Origin: Streptomyces sp. NRRL S-87
GTDB taxonomy: Bacteria; Actinomycetota; Actinomycetes; Streptomycetales; Streptomycetaceae
Reading direction: 5' to 3'
Assembly: GCF_000719335.1 (NCBI RefSeq)
Contig: NZ_JOGB01000002.1
Location: 124,001-188,000 of the forward strand
Length of the DNA stretch: 64,000 bases
Shown: positions 23,372-32,065 of the stretch, piece after piece
Layout: every line of letters starts with the position of its first letter
How positions within the stretch are numbered: position 1 is the first letter of the stretch
Notes under the pieces: generated by a model
What the model was told of the DNA's origin: nothing
The model's input: only the letters and a program-made list of their open reading frames with translations
Databases searched by the model: none
Made by a program: the position numbers and the translations under genes

Positions 23372-24895
23372 ATGCGCCACCGACGTAGAGGACTGGCCCT
23401 GGCCACCGGGCTCACCCTGGCGGCGGGAGCCGTGGCAGCCGCCACCGCCGCACCCAGCCCCACCCCGTCCCCCGACCCCGTCCGCAGCGCCCTCGGCAGA
23501 CTCGACTCCCAGGTCGAGGAGGTCATGCGCCGCACCGGCGTCCCCGGCGTCGCGGTCGGCGTCGTCCAGAACGACAAGCTCGTCTACCTCAAGGGTTACG
23601 GCGTCCGCAGCACCGAGGACCCCTCCCGGAAGATTGACCCCGACACCGTCTTCCAACTCGCCTCGGTCTCCAAGCCGCTGGCCAGCACGGTGGTGGCCGG
23701 CGCGATCGGGGCGGACGGCTGGGCCAAGCCCCTGACGGGCGTCACGCTCAAGGACCCCTGGGTCAGCGAGCACGTCACCGCGGCCGACCTGTTCTCGCAC
23801 CGCTCGGGCCTGCCGGACCACGCCGGGGACCTCCTCGAAGACCTCGGCTACGACCGCTCGTACATCCTGTCCCACCTGCGCTACGAGCCGCTGACGCCGT
23901 TCCGCGCCAGCTACGCGTACACGAACTTCGGCCTCACCGCCGCCGCCGAGGCCGTCGCCCAGGCCAAGGGCGTCCCGTGGGACAAGCTCTCCGCCGACGT
24001 CCTCTACAAGCCGGCCGGAATGAACCACACCAGTTCGCGGTACGAGGACTACCTCAACGCCCCCGACCGCGCGCTCACGCACGTCAAGGAGCCCGACGGC
24101 ACCTGGAAGCCGCGCTACCAGCGCGACGCCGACGCCCAGTCCCCCGCCGGCGGGGTCAGCTCCAACGCCCGGGACATGACCCGCTGGCTGCGCCTGCAGC
24201 TCGCCGACGGCAAGCTCGACGGCCAGCAGATCATCGACGCCGACGGACTGGCGGCCACGCACGTGCCGGAGATCGTGACCCACCCGCCGGCCGCGAACAC
24301 CATGCCGGGCTTCTACGGCCTGGGCTGGAACGTCCGCAACGACGACAAGGGCCGGCTGCACCTGAGCCACTCCGGCGGCTTCGCGCTCGGGGCCAACACC
24401 AACGTCACCATGGTCCCGGCCGAGCACCTCGGCATCGTCGTCCTCACCAACGGCGCCCCCCTCGGCCAGGCCGACGTCATCGCCCTCAACTTCTTCGACA
24501 CCGTCGAGCACGGGAAGCCGACCCGCGACTGGCTACCGGTGGTCTCCAAGGCCTACGAGGAGCAGCTGGGCCAGGGGAAGTCGGAGACGGACTACGCCCA
24601 CCCGCCGGCCGACGCCCGGCCGGCCCGCGCCGACAGCGCGTACACGGGCACGTACGACAACCCGTACTACGGCAAGCTGACCGTCACCGCCGAGCCCGGC
24701 GGCGGAGGGCTCGTCCTGCACCTGGGCCCGAAGCCCATGGACTTCCCGCTGACTCACTACGACGGCGACACGTTCAGCTTCGAGACGGTCGGGGAGAACG
24801 CGGTCGGCCGCACCGGGGTGACCTTCAAGGACGGCACCGTCCGCATCGAGTACCTCGACGAGAACGGCCTGGGCACCTTCCAGCGCGCCCACTGA
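23372..24895 (+). CDS. Secreted serine hydrolase, beta-lactamase class C family
   Basis: A 507-residue exported enzyme with a signal peptide (about 1-27, ending in ATAA). The catalytic domain has the SxxK motif in LASVSKPLAS, the YxN motif in YAYTNFG and HSGGFALG in place of KTG. A C-terminal beta domain (about 400-507, GTYDNPYYGKLTVTAE) resembles DUF3471, common in D-aminopeptidase-like and esterase-like members. It may be a carboxypeptidase, esterase or D-amino peptidase; resistance to beta-lactams is not implied. ATG 23372 is 67 bp after the previous gene. A 15-bp hairpin terminates it. Confidence 0.87.
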   Translation: MRHRRRGLALATGLTLAAGAVAAATAAPSPTPSPDPVRSALGRLDSQVEEVMRRTGVPGVAVGVVQNDKLVYLKGYGVRSTEDPSRKIDPDTVFQLASVSKPLASTVVAGAIGADGWAKPLTGVTLKDPWVSEHVTAADLFSHRSGLPDHAGDLLEDLGYDRSYILSHLRYEPLTPFRASYAYTNFGLTAAAEAVAQAKGVPWDKLSADVLYKPAGMNHTSSRYEDYLNAPDRALTHVKEPDGTWKPRYQRDADAQSPAGGVSSNARDMTRWLRLQLADGKLDGQQIIDADGLAATHVPEIVTHPPAANTMPGFYGLGWNVRNDDKGRLHLSHSGGFALGANTNVTMVPAEHLGIVVLTNGAPLGQADVIALNFFDTVEHGKPTRDWLPVVSKAYEEQLGQGKSETDYAHPPADARPARADSAYTGTYDNPYYGKLTVTAEPGGGGLVLHLGPKPMDFPLTHYDGDTFSFETVGENAVGRTGVTFKDGTVRIEYLDENGLGTFQRAH

Positions 24896-24904
24896 GCGCC
24901 GCCC

Positions 24905-24942
24905 GCCAGGGGCCCCGGGGCCGGCTGCCCGGGGCCCCTGGC
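24905..24942 (+). terminator. Terminator after the serine hydrolase gene
   Basis: A perfect 15-bp stem (24905-24919 with 24928-24942) and an 8-nt loop begin 9 bp after the stop codon. Confidence 0.78.
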
Positions 24943-24971
24943 CCCGCCGGCACCCCGTAGCCTTGGCCACG

Positions 24972-25919
24972 ATGAGACGCAGAGCCCCGATCCCCGCCTC
25001 GCCCCTCCCCCAGCGCCTCGGCATCGACCCGGTGCGGCTGCGGCTCCCGGAGGGCGCGTGGCCGGACCCGGGCACGTACCTGCGCCACCGGTACGAGGGC
25101 GGCGCCGGGGCCGGCGCGATGGCGCGGCTGCTGGAGCGCGGCGAGGTGTACGGGGCCGACGGCACCCCGGTCCGTCCCGGGGACCCGTACACGGCGGGGG
25201 CGTTCGTCTGGTTCCACCGGGACCTGCCGGCCGAGCCGGTGGTGCCGTTCCCGCTGCCGGTGCTGTACCGCGACGACCACCTGCTCGTGGCCGACAAGCC
25301 GCACTTCCTGGCCACCACCCCGCGCGGCAGCCACGTCACCCAGACCGCGCTGGCCCTGCTGCGCCACCGGCTCGGCCTGCCCGACCTGAGCCCCGCGCAC
25401 CGGCTGGACCGGCTCACCGCGGGCCTGGTGATGTTCAGCGTGCGGCCGGCCGACCGCGGCGCGTACCAGGGCCTGTTCCAGGACCGGCGGGTACGCAAGG
25501 AGTACGAGGCGGTCGCCCCGTACGACCCCGCCCTGGCGCTCCCGCGCACCGTGCGCAGCCGGATCGAGAAGACCCGCGGGGTGATCGCCGCCGAGGAGCT
25601 TCCGGGCGAGCCGAACGCCGAGAGCCACGTCGAACTCCTGGCCCACCGGGCCGGGTTGGGCCGCTACCGCCTCACCCCGGCCACCGGCCGCACCCACCAG
25701 CTGCGGGTGCACATGAACGCCCTCGGCGTGCCGATCCTGGGCGACCCGGTGTACCCGGCCGTCCTCGACCCGGACCCGGACGACTACCGCCGCCCCCTCC
25801 AACTCCTGGCCCGCACACTGGAGTTCACCGACCCGGTGACGGGGCTGAACCACCGGTTCGAGTCCTCCCGCACCCTGCAGGCCTGGGAGGACCTCCCGGG
25901 TTGGGAGGCCTCCCCCTGA
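24972..25919 (+). CDS. RluA-family RNA pseudouridine synthase
   Basis: A 315-residue enzyme. The catalytic Asp lies in AHRLDRLTAGLVMF, with LLVADKPHFLATTPRG before it and GRTHQLRVHMNALGVPILGDPVYP after it, all hallmark RluA motifs. The N-terminal 85 residues are an S4-like or family-specific extension. It isomerises a uridine in rRNA or tRNA; the target is not known. ATG 24972 is used (an in-frame TTG at 24963 adds three residues). It starts 30 bp after a terminator and ends 7 bp from the convergent helY gene. Confidence 0.9.
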   Translation: MRRRAPIPASPLPQRLGIDPVRLRLPEGAWPDPGTYLRHRYEGGAGAGAMARLLERGEVYGADGTPVRPGDPYTAGAFVWFHRDLPAEPVVPFPLPVLYRDDHLLVADKPHFLATTPRGSHVTQTALALLRHRLGLPDLSPAHRLDRLTAGLVMFSVRPADRGAYQGLFQDRRVRKEYEAVAPYDPALALPRTVRSRIEKTRGVIAAEELPGEPNAESHVELLAHRAGLGRYRLTPATGRTHQLRVHMNALGVPILGDPVYPAVLDPDPDDYRRPLQLLARTLEFTDPVTGLNHRFESSRTLQAWEDLPGWEASP

Positions 25920-25926
25920 GGCCGGG

Positions 25927-28755
25927 TCAGCCGAGCGAGCTGTACGCGACCACGCCGCGCAGCATGGCGTCGACCGCCTTGCGGGCGTTCTTCGCCACCG
26001 TGCTGCCCTCCGCCGGTGCCGCGGCCGCGATCTGGCCGAGGACGTCGATGACCTGCTTGCACCAGCGCACGAAGTCGCCGGCCGGCATCTCGGCCTCGCG
26101 CAGCACCTCGTCGAGGCTCTTGTCCGAGGCCCACTGGTACGCCGCCCACGCGAAGCCGAGGTCCGGCTCCCGCTGGCCCACGCCCTCCGCCTGGTTGATC
26201 CGGTGCTCCTCCTCCAGGGCGTCCAACCGGCCCCAGATGCGCACCATCTCACCCAGCGCCGGCTTCGCGCCGCCACCCGGCAGCTTCGGCGCCACCGCGT
26301 CGTCGGACTGCCGCGCCTCGAAGACCAGCGCCGACACGCAGGCCGCCAGCTCCGCCGGGGTCAGGCCCTCCCAGACCTTCTCCCGCAGGCATTCCGAGGC
26401 CAGCAGGTCCAGTTCGCCGTACAGCCGCGCCAGCCGCCTGCCGTGCTCGGTGACCTCGTCCTCGCGCAGGTAGTCCAGCTCGGTGAGCAGCCGGTGGATC
26501 CGGTCGAAGGTCCGGGCGATGGTGTTCGTCCGGCCCTCGATGCGCCGCTCCAGCTGCCTGGTGTCCCGCTGCAGCCGGTGGTAGCGCTCCGCCCAGCGGG
26601 CGTGGTCCTCGCGCTCGTCGCAGCCGTGGCAGGGGTGCGCCCGCAGCTCGGCCCGCAGCCGCGTGATCTCGCGGTCGTCGGCCGCGGCGGCCCGGCCGCG
26701 CCGGTGCCGTTCGGGCTCGATGTGCCCGGCCTTGGTGCGCAGCGCCGAGGCCAGGTCGCGGCGGGACTGCGGGGAACGCGGGTTGAAGGACTTGGGGATC
26801 CGCATCCGCTCCAGCGCCTCCACCGGCACCGGGAAGTCGATCGCGGCCAGCCGCTTGACCTGCCGCTCCGCGGTCAGCACCAGCGGGCGCGGGCCCTCCT
26901 GGTACTCGTACCCGCGGTGGCCGTTCGACCGCCCGCCGGGCACGCCCGGGTCCAGGACGAGCGCCAGGCCGGCGAACTTGCCGGTCGGCACGTGGATGAC
27001 GTCGCCCGGCTTCAGCTTCTCCAGCGAGGCCGCGGCCTGGGCCCGGCGCTGCGCGGCGCCGTGCCTGGCGAGCTCGTTCTCCCGGTCCTTGAGGTCGCGG
27101 CGCAGTCGGGCGTACTCCTCGAAGTCCCCGAGGTGGCAGGTCATGCCCGCCTTGTAGCCGCTCAGGCCCTCCTCGTTGCGCTGCACCTGCCGGGAGATGC
27201 CGACCACCGAGCGGTCGGCCTGGAACTGCGCGAAGGAGGTCTCCAGCAGCTCCCGCGAGCGGTGCCGCCCGAACTGCTGGACCAGGTTCACGGCCATGTT
27301 GTACGACGGCTTGAAGCTGGAGCGCAGCGGGTACGTACGGGTGCCCGCCAGGCCCGCGAGCGCGGCCGGGTCCATGCCCCGCTGCCACAGCACCACGGCG
27401 TGGCCCTCGACGTCGATGCCGCGCCGACCGGCCCGGCCGGTCAGCTGCGTGTACTCGCCGGGGGTGATGTCGGCGTGCTGCTCGCCGTTCCACTTGACCA
27501 GCTTCTCGAGGATCACCGTGCGGGCCGGCATGTTGATGCCCAGTGCGAGGGTCTCGGTGGCGAAGACCGCCTTGACCAGGCCGCGGACGAACAGCTCCTC
27601 CACGACCTCCTTGAAGGTGGGCAGCATGCCCGCGTGGTGCGCGGCGATGCCCCGCTCCAGTCCCTCCAGCCACTCGTAGTAGCCCAGGACGTGCAGGTCC
27701 TCGGCCGGGATGGAGGCGGTGCGCTCCTCGACGATCTCGCGGACCTGGAGGCGGCCCGCGTCGTCGTTCAGCCGCAGCCCCGCGTACAGGCACTGCTGGA
27801 CGGCCGCCTCGCAGCCGGCGCGGCTGAAGATGAAGGTGATGGCGGGCAGCAGGCCCTCGCTGTCGAGGCGCTCGATGACCTCGGGCCGGCCCGGGGTCCA
27901 GACCCGGTTGCGGGCCCGCCGCTCGCGCTCGCGGTCGGCCTCGCGGACCATCTTGCCGCGCCGCCGGTCCCGCGGGTTGTACGTGCGGCTGTTCTCCATG
28001 CGGGCCATGCGCAGCAGGTCGGGGTTGACCTCGCGGCGGGCGGAGCCGCGGCCGCCGTGGTCGCTCTCCTCCTCGAAGAGGTCGTAGATCCGCCGCCCGG
28101 CCATGACGTGCTGCCACAGCGGGACCGGCCGCTCCTCGGAGACGATCACCTCGGTGTCGCCGCGGACGGTGTCCAGCCAGTCGCCGAACTCCTCGGCGTT
28201 GGAGACCGTCGCGGACAGCGACACCAGGGTCACCGACTCGGGGAGGTGGATGATCACTTCCTCCCAGACGGCGCCGCGGAACCGGTCGGAGAGGTAGTGC
28301 ACCTCGTCCATCACCACGTACCCCAGGCCCAGCAGCGACTGGGAGCCGGCGTACAGCATGTTCCGCAGCACCTCGGTGGTCATGACCACGATGGGAGCCT
28401 CGGAGTTGACGCTGTTGTCACCCGTGAGCAGGCCGACCTTCTCGGCGCCGTAGCGCTTGACCAGGTCCGCGTACTTCTGGTTCGACAGGGCCTTGATGGG
28501 GGTGGTGTAGAAGCACTTGCGCCCCTGCCGCAGGGCCAGGTGCACGGCGAACTCGCCGACGATCGTCTTGCCCGAGCCGGTGGGCGCGGCCACCAGCACG
28601 CCCTTGCCCGCCTCCAGGGCCCGGCAGGCCTCGATCTGGAACGGGTCGAGCCCGAAGTCGTACAGCTCGCGGAAGGGGGCCAGCGCGGTGGCCTCCTCGG
28701 CGGCGCGGATCCGCGCGGCGGCGTACCGCTCGGCGGGTGAGAGATCCTCTGTCAT
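25927..28755 (-). CDS. helY: Ski2/Mtr4-like DEAD/DEAH-box RNA helicase HelY
   Basis: A 942-residue superfamily 2 helicase. RecA domain 1 has APTGSGKTIVGEF (Walker A, about 57-69), TTPIKALSNQK, DEVH (150-153) and SLSAT. RecA domain 2 has FATETLALGINMPARTV and QLTGRAGRRGIDVEG. The C-terminal DSHCT region is preceded by a Cys/His cluster (HPCHGCDEREDHARW) that may bind metal. Relatives unwind structured RNA for decay or processing. The gene follows tatC on the same strand, as helY does in mycobacteria. The start ATG 28755 has GGAGACA upstream. Confidence 0.92.
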   Translation of the reverse strand: MTEDLSPAERYAAARIRAAEEATALAPFRELYDFGLDPFQIEACRALEAGKGVLVAAPTGSGKTIVGEFAVHLALRQGRKCFYTTPIKALSNQKYADLVKRYGAEKVGLLTGDNSVNSEAPIVVMTTEVLRNMLYAGSQSLLGLGYVVMDEVHYLSDRFRGAVWEEVIIHLPESVTLVSLSATVSNAEEFGDWLDTVRGDTEVIVSEERPVPLWQHVMAGRRIYDLFEEESDHGGRGSARREVNPDLLRMARMENSRTYNPRDRRRGKMVREADRERERRARNRVWTPGRPEVIERLDSEGLLPAITFIFSRAGCEAAVQQCLYAGLRLNDDAGRLQVREIVEERTASIPAEDLHVLGYYEWLEGLERGIAAHHAGMLPTFKEVVEELFVRGLVKAVFATETLALGINMPARTVILEKLVKWNGEQHADITPGEYTQLTGRAGRRGIDVEGHAVVLWQRGMDPAALAGLAGTRTYPLRSSFKPSYNMAVNLVQQFGRHRSRELLETSFAQFQADRSVVGISRQVQRNEEGLSGYKAGMTCHLGDFEEYARLRRDLKDRENELARHGAAQRRAQAAASLEKLKPGDVIHVPTGKFAGLALVLDPGVPGGRSNGHRGYEYQEGPRPLVLTAERQVKRLAAIDFPVPVEALERMRIPKSFNPRSPQSRRDLASALRTKAGHIEPERHRRGRAAAADDREITRLRAELRAHPCHGCDEREDHARWAERYHRLQRDTRQLERRIEGRTNTIARTFDRIHRLLTELDYLREDEVTEHGRRLARLYGELDLLASECLREKVWEGLTPAELAACVSALVFEARQSDDAVAPKLPGGGAKPALGEMVRIWGRLDALEEEHRINQAEGVGQREPDLGFAWAAYQWASDKSLDEVLREAEMPAGDFVRWCKQVIDVLGQIAAAAPAEGSTVAKNARKAVDAMLRGVVAYSSLG

Positions 28756-28935
28756 CTTGTCTCCGAGACTACCCGGCCCCTCTGACAGCCGTCGCGATCT
28801 TTACTGAAGGTCTGACAAACCGGTCAGTACCCGTACAGCACCCGTTCTGCACCCGAACACGGCCGGGAACGCGAAAGCGGCCGGGAACGCGCAGGCGGGA
28901 CGGAAACGCGAAAGCGGCCGGCGGCGCGGTGTGCG

Positions 28936-29019
28936 CGCCCCGGCCGCGGTCGCGCGGTGGGAGGGGAGGACCCGGTGGCCCGCCCGTCGCCCGGGCGCTC
29001 GGGGGCCGTGGCCGGGGCG
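28936..29019 (-). terminator. Possible long stem-loop after tatC
   Basis: A 14-bp stem with one G-T pair (28936-28949 with 29006-29019) encloses 56 nt that can fold further. It lies 25 bp after the tatC stop in a 288-bp gap before helY. The rest of the gap contains an imperfect direct repeat (AACGCGAAAGCGGCCGG near 28870 and 28911), and no gene is seen. Confidence 0.35.
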
Positions 29020-29043
29020 GGGCGGGGGGGCGGGGCGGGTCGG

Positions 29044-29994
29044 TCAGGTGGCGTCGTCGTAGCCGTTGATCCGGGACCGGCCGCCGTCGGCCTGCTCGGG
29101 CAGCGACGGCACCGAGCCCACCGGTTCGACCGCGCCGATCGCCTCGGGGGTCAGATCCAGGTCGGAGGCCTCGTCGTCGCCGGGGCCCTGGGCCTCGCGG
29201 CGGGCCTTGCGCCGGTCGTTGAGCAGCGCGATCGCGGTGGCCGCGAAGTACAGCACCCAGATCGGCACCGAGAGGGCCAGCATGCTGATGGGCTCGGTGC
29301 TGGGCGTGGCGACGGCGGCGAAGACGGTGATGCCGAGGATCATGCCCCGCCACCAGCCGAGCATCCGCTTGCCGGTGATCACCCCGCCGAAGTTCAGCAG
29401 CACGAGCAGCAGCGGCATCTCGAAGGAGAGGCCGAAGACCACCACCATGCGCGTGATCAGGTCGAGCAGGTCGTCCAGCGGCAGCTGGTTGTCGAGGTCC
29501 GCCGGCGACAGGCTGATCATGGCCTGGGCCATGGTCGGCAGCGTCTCGTACGCGAAGTAGCCGCCGCACAGGAAGAGCGGGAAGCCGGCCGCCACGAACG
29601 AGAGCGCGTACCGCTTCTCCGACCGGTGCAGCCCGGGGGCGACGAAGGCCCACAGCTGGTACAGCCAGATCGGCGAGGCGAGGGTGACACCCGCCATCAG
29701 GGAGACCTTCAGCGCCAGGGTGAAGGGCGTCAGCAGGCCGTTGAGCACGATTCGGGCGCACGTCCCGTCCCGCTGCTTCGCCAGCTCCGCGAAGGTGGAC
29801 TCGCAGCCCACCGCCTTCAGGATCGGGTTGGTGAAGAGCTCGATGATCCCCCGGTAGTAGAAGGCCGCGACGATCGTGACGACGACGATCGCCAGCAGCG
29901 CCTTCGCGAGCCGGTTGCGGAGTTCACGCAGGTGCTCGACGAGGGGCATCCGCCCCTCGGGGTCCTTCTCCTGCTTGCGGGCAGACTTGAGCAA
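29044..29994 (-). CDS. tatC: Twin-arginine translocase subunit TatC
   Basis: A 316-residue six-helix membrane protein. The cytosolic N-terminus has MPLVEHLRELRNRL, the conserved signal-peptide contact, followed by helices through to IALLNDRRKARRE. Family landmarks include LYQLWAFVAPGLHRSEKRYA and FGLSFEMPLLLVLLN with the key Glu. A 50-residue acidic tail is actinomycete-specific. TatC recognises twin-arginine signal peptides and assembles with TatA. The start is a TTG at 29994 with GATGAGG 7 bp upstream. It lies 80 bp downstream of tatA. Confidence 0.95.
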   Translation of the reverse strand: MLKSARKQEKDPEGRMPLVEHLRELRNRLAKALLAIVVVTIVAAFYYRGIIELFTNPILKAVGCESTFAELAKQRDGTCARIVLNGLLTPFTLALKVSLMAGVTLASPIWLYQLWAFVAPGLHRSEKRYALSFVAAGFPLFLCGGYFAYETLPTMAQAMISLSPADLDNQLPLDDLLDLITRMVVVFGLSFEMPLLLVLLNFGGVITGKRMLGWWRGMILGITVFAAVATPSTEPISMLALSVPIWVLYFAATAIALLNDRRKARREAQGPGDDEASDLDLTPEAIGAVEPVGSVPSLPEQADGGRSRINGYDDAT

Positions 29995-30074
29995 CCCACG
30001 TCCTCATCTCGTGCGGCAGGCCGTCGCCGGTTTCCGACGGCTGCGTGTGGCCCTGTGTCAGCGCGGGCGGGGTG

Positions 30075-30362
30075 TCAGCGCTGGGTGGTGTCGGTCGGCT
30101 CGGTCACCGGGCGCGCGCTGGTCACGTCACCGGGCGCGGCCTGGATGGTGCGGGGAGCCGGCTGGTCCTGGGCCGGGTCGGGGGCCGGACCGGTGGGCGC
30201 GGTCTGCTGGCCCTCGGACTTCATCGCCTTCGCCTCGCTCTTGAGGATGCGAGCGGACTTGCCCAGGGACCGAGCCATGTCCGGAAGCTTCTTCGCGCCA
30301 AACAGCAGGATGATGACGACGAGGATGAGGATGATCTCGGGTGCGCCGAGCCTTCCAAACAT
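30075..30362 (-). CDS. tatA: Twin-arginine translocase subunit TatA
   Basis: A 95-residue protein: one N-terminal transmembrane helix ([20 protein letters not shown]), the FGxKKLPD hinge, an amphipathic helix ([19 protein letters not shown]) and a Pro/Thr-rich disordered tail. It forms the translocation pore with TatC. ATG 30362 has GAGAAGG upstream. The gene precedes tatC as in other actinomycetes. A 236-bp gap separates it from the upstream small membrane gene, so it probably has its own promoter. Confidence 0.95.
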   Translation of the reverse strand: MFGRLGAPEIILILVVIILLFGAKKLPDMARSLGKSARILKSEAKAMKSEGQQTAPTGPAPDPAQDQPAPRTIQAAPGDVTSARPVTEPTDTTQR

Positions 30363-30445
30363 AAGCGGTACCTTCTCACGGAGGCGGCGGGTCGGTCGGT
30401 TCTCTACCGGCCGGACGGTCGGTTCCGGCCCTGTGGATCGCAGTG

Positions 30446-30476
30446 ATCGTAACCGCCGAGTGCAAACACGGTGCAA
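30446..30476 (-). promoter_or_regulatory. Candidate tatA promoter
   Basis: On the minus strand TTGCAC (30476-30471) and TACGAT (30451-30446) are 19 bp apart, upstream of tatA by about 85 bp. Both resemble sigma-70 elements, but the spacer is longer than ideal. Nothing else is identified in the 236-bp gap. Confidence 0.35.
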
Positions 30477-30598
30477 CGCCCGTGCGTACTCCCGGTGGCC
30501 GCCCCTGCGGGGCAGAACGGGGCGCGGCATCCGACAATACCTCGCCCGTCTCGCGGGGTGGAGACCACGGTATTGCGGTCGAATGCCGAAGGCCCGTG

Positions 30599-30796
30599 CT
30601 AATGCAGCTCGCCGCCGGTCCGGGCCAGGTCCACCGCGGCCCGCTCCAGGTCGCCCGCCGCGCCCGCGATCCGCCGGCTGGCCCGGTCCACCTGGCGGGC
30701 CAGCCGCCGCACCTCGACGTACACGCGGATCGCGAGCACGCCCAGCACGGACAGTCCGAGGAAACCCAGGGCAATTGCGAGCATCGGCCACAGCAT
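30599..30796 (-). CDS. Small single-pass membrane protein upstream of tatA
   Basis: About 65 residues: a hydrophobic N-terminal helix ([20 protein letters not shown]) followed by a basic amphipathic helix ([20 protein letters not shown]). It has a TatA/TatB-like outline (membrane helix plus amphipathic helix) but not the FG hinge, so I do not call it a Tat subunit. ATG 30796 is used; GTG 30802 is possible. It lies between the zinc-ribbon gene and tatA, 14 bp from the former. Function unknown. Confidence 0.6.
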   Translation of the reverse strand: MLWPMLAIALGFLGLSVLGVLAIRVYVEVRRLARQVDRASRRIAGAAGDLERAAVDLARTGGELH

Positions 30797-30810
30797 GGGG
30801 ACGAGCCTAC

Positions 30811-31026
30811 TCAGACGCTGCGCAGGGTCCGCACGCCGCCGCCGGTCAGCAGCTCGACGATCCGCTCCCCCGCCGGCTTGCGCACGGCCACCCCGCACTC
30901 GGGACAGGTGAAGGAGTAGAACGTGCTGCGCCGGCTGCCCCCGATGGCCAGCCGCAACTGGCCGGCGTCGAGTTCGAAGCGCGCCCGGCAGTCCGGGCAG
31001 GCGGCCTTGAACTGCACCATCCTCAT
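30811..31026 (-). CDS. Small zinc-ribbon protein
   Basis: A 71-residue protein with two CxxC knuckles, AACPDCRARFEL and FTCPECGVAVRK, which would bind one zinc. The rest resembles FmdB-like or transcription-factor zinc ribbons, but I cannot name a family with certainty. ATG 31026 follows GAGGGGG. It is placed 54 bp after pafC and 14 bp before the small membrane gene, so probably in the paf-tat transcript. Confidence 0.65.
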   Translation of the reverse strand: MRMVQFKAACPDCRARFELDAGQLRLAIGGSRRSTFYSFTCPECGVAVRKPAGERIVELLTGGGVRTLRSV

Positions 31027-31080
31027 CCGCGCGTCCCCCTCAGTTCCTCGTACCGCCCCGGTGCGCTTCCCCGCCCGGCC

Positions 31081-32049
31081 TCAGTGCTCTTCCTCGTACG
31101 CCGCCAGCGCCTCCCGGGCCGCCCGCCGCGCGCTGTCCGCCAGCTCCTGCGGTGCGGCGATCCGCCCGTCCCGGCCCAGCCGCAGCGCCAGCCGGCGCAA
31201 GGAGGCCGGATCTGGGGTGCGCAGCGTGATCCGCAGACCGCCGTCCGCCAGCTCGCGGGCGCTGTCGTGCGGGTAGTACTCGGCCACCCACCGTCCGCCG
31301 GGCCCCACCTCGACGACCACCTCAGGGTCCTCCGCCGAAGGCTGCACCAGCCCCTCCGACAGGTCCCGCGGCTCGATCGCCGGCGGCTCGGCCCGCTCGT
31401 CCAGCAGCCGGATCTCGGCCACCCGGTCCAGCCGGAAGGTGCGCCGCGCCTCCGAGAGGTGGCACCAGCCCTCCATGTACGTGTGGCCCACCGCGAACAG
31501 CCGGATCGGGTCCACCGTGCGCTCGGTCAGCTCGTCGCGGGCCGGCGAGTAGTAGCGCAGCCACAGCCGCCGCCGCTCCGAGATCGCCCGGTCGACGTCG
31601 GCGAACACCCCGCCCTCGGACTCGAAGGTCACGTTCAGCCGGGAGCTGGCCCCGGCCGCCTCGCCGGCCGCCGCCTCCAGCTTCGCGGTGGCCCGCAGCA
31701 GTGCCTGCCGGTCGCTCTCGCGCAGGCCCGGCAGCGTCGCCACGGCCCGCGCGGCCACCAGGAGCGCGGTCGCCTCGTCGGCGGCCAGCCGCAGCGGCTC
31801 CGCCGTGGACTCCCCCGACGCGTCCGGGTTGCGCCACCAGATGCGCTCGCCGTCGGTGTCGATGTCCAGCAGGTCCCCGCCGCGGAAGCTCGTCCCGCAC
31901 ATGGGCAGCACGTCGAGGTCCGAGATCAGCTCGTCCTCGCTGATCCCGAAGGCGCGGGCGACGTCAGCGATCCGCGCTCCCGGGCGCTCCCGCAGGTACG
32001 TCACCAGCGACAGCATCCGCCGGGTCTGGTCGATGGCGTTGGCGGCCAT
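31081..32049 (-). CDS. pafC: WYL-domain regulator PafC
   Basis: A 322-residue protein: N-terminal winged helix (about 8-65, IADVARAFGISEDELISDL), WYL domain (about 145-215, RRRLWLRYYSPARDELTERTVD and YMEGWCHLSEARRTFRLDR) and C-terminal WCX extension. PafB and PafC form a heterodimer that activates DNA-damage genes in mycobacteria independently of LexA. Here pafC follows pafB by 16 bp. ATG 32049 is used. Confidence 0.93.
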   Translation of the reverse strand: MAANAIDQTRRMLSLVTYLRERPGARIADVARAFGISEDELISDLDVLPMCGTSFRGGDLLDIDTDGERIWWRNPDASGESTAEPLRLAADEATALLVAARAVATLPGLRESDRQALLRATAKLEAAAGEAAGASSRLNVTFESEGGVFADVDRAISERRRLWLRYYSPARDELTERTVDPIRLFAVGHTYMEGWCHLSEARRTFRLDRVAEIRLLDERAEPPAIEPRDLSEGLVQPSAEDPEVVVEVGPGGRWVAEYYPHDSARELADGGLRITLRTPDPASLRRLALRLGRDGRIAAPQELADSARRAAREALAAYEEEH

Positions 32050-32065
32050 GTCGTTCGAGTCCCCC

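Noticed and set aside
26203..28740. Long plus-strand frame opposite helY
   Set aside because: Low-complexity product, no start signal, and a well conserved helicase on the other strand.
30599..30796. Calling the 65-residue membrane protein TatB
   Set aside because: It has a helix plus amphipathic segment but lacks the FG hinge and the Glu/Pro pattern of TatA/B; the outline alone is not enough.
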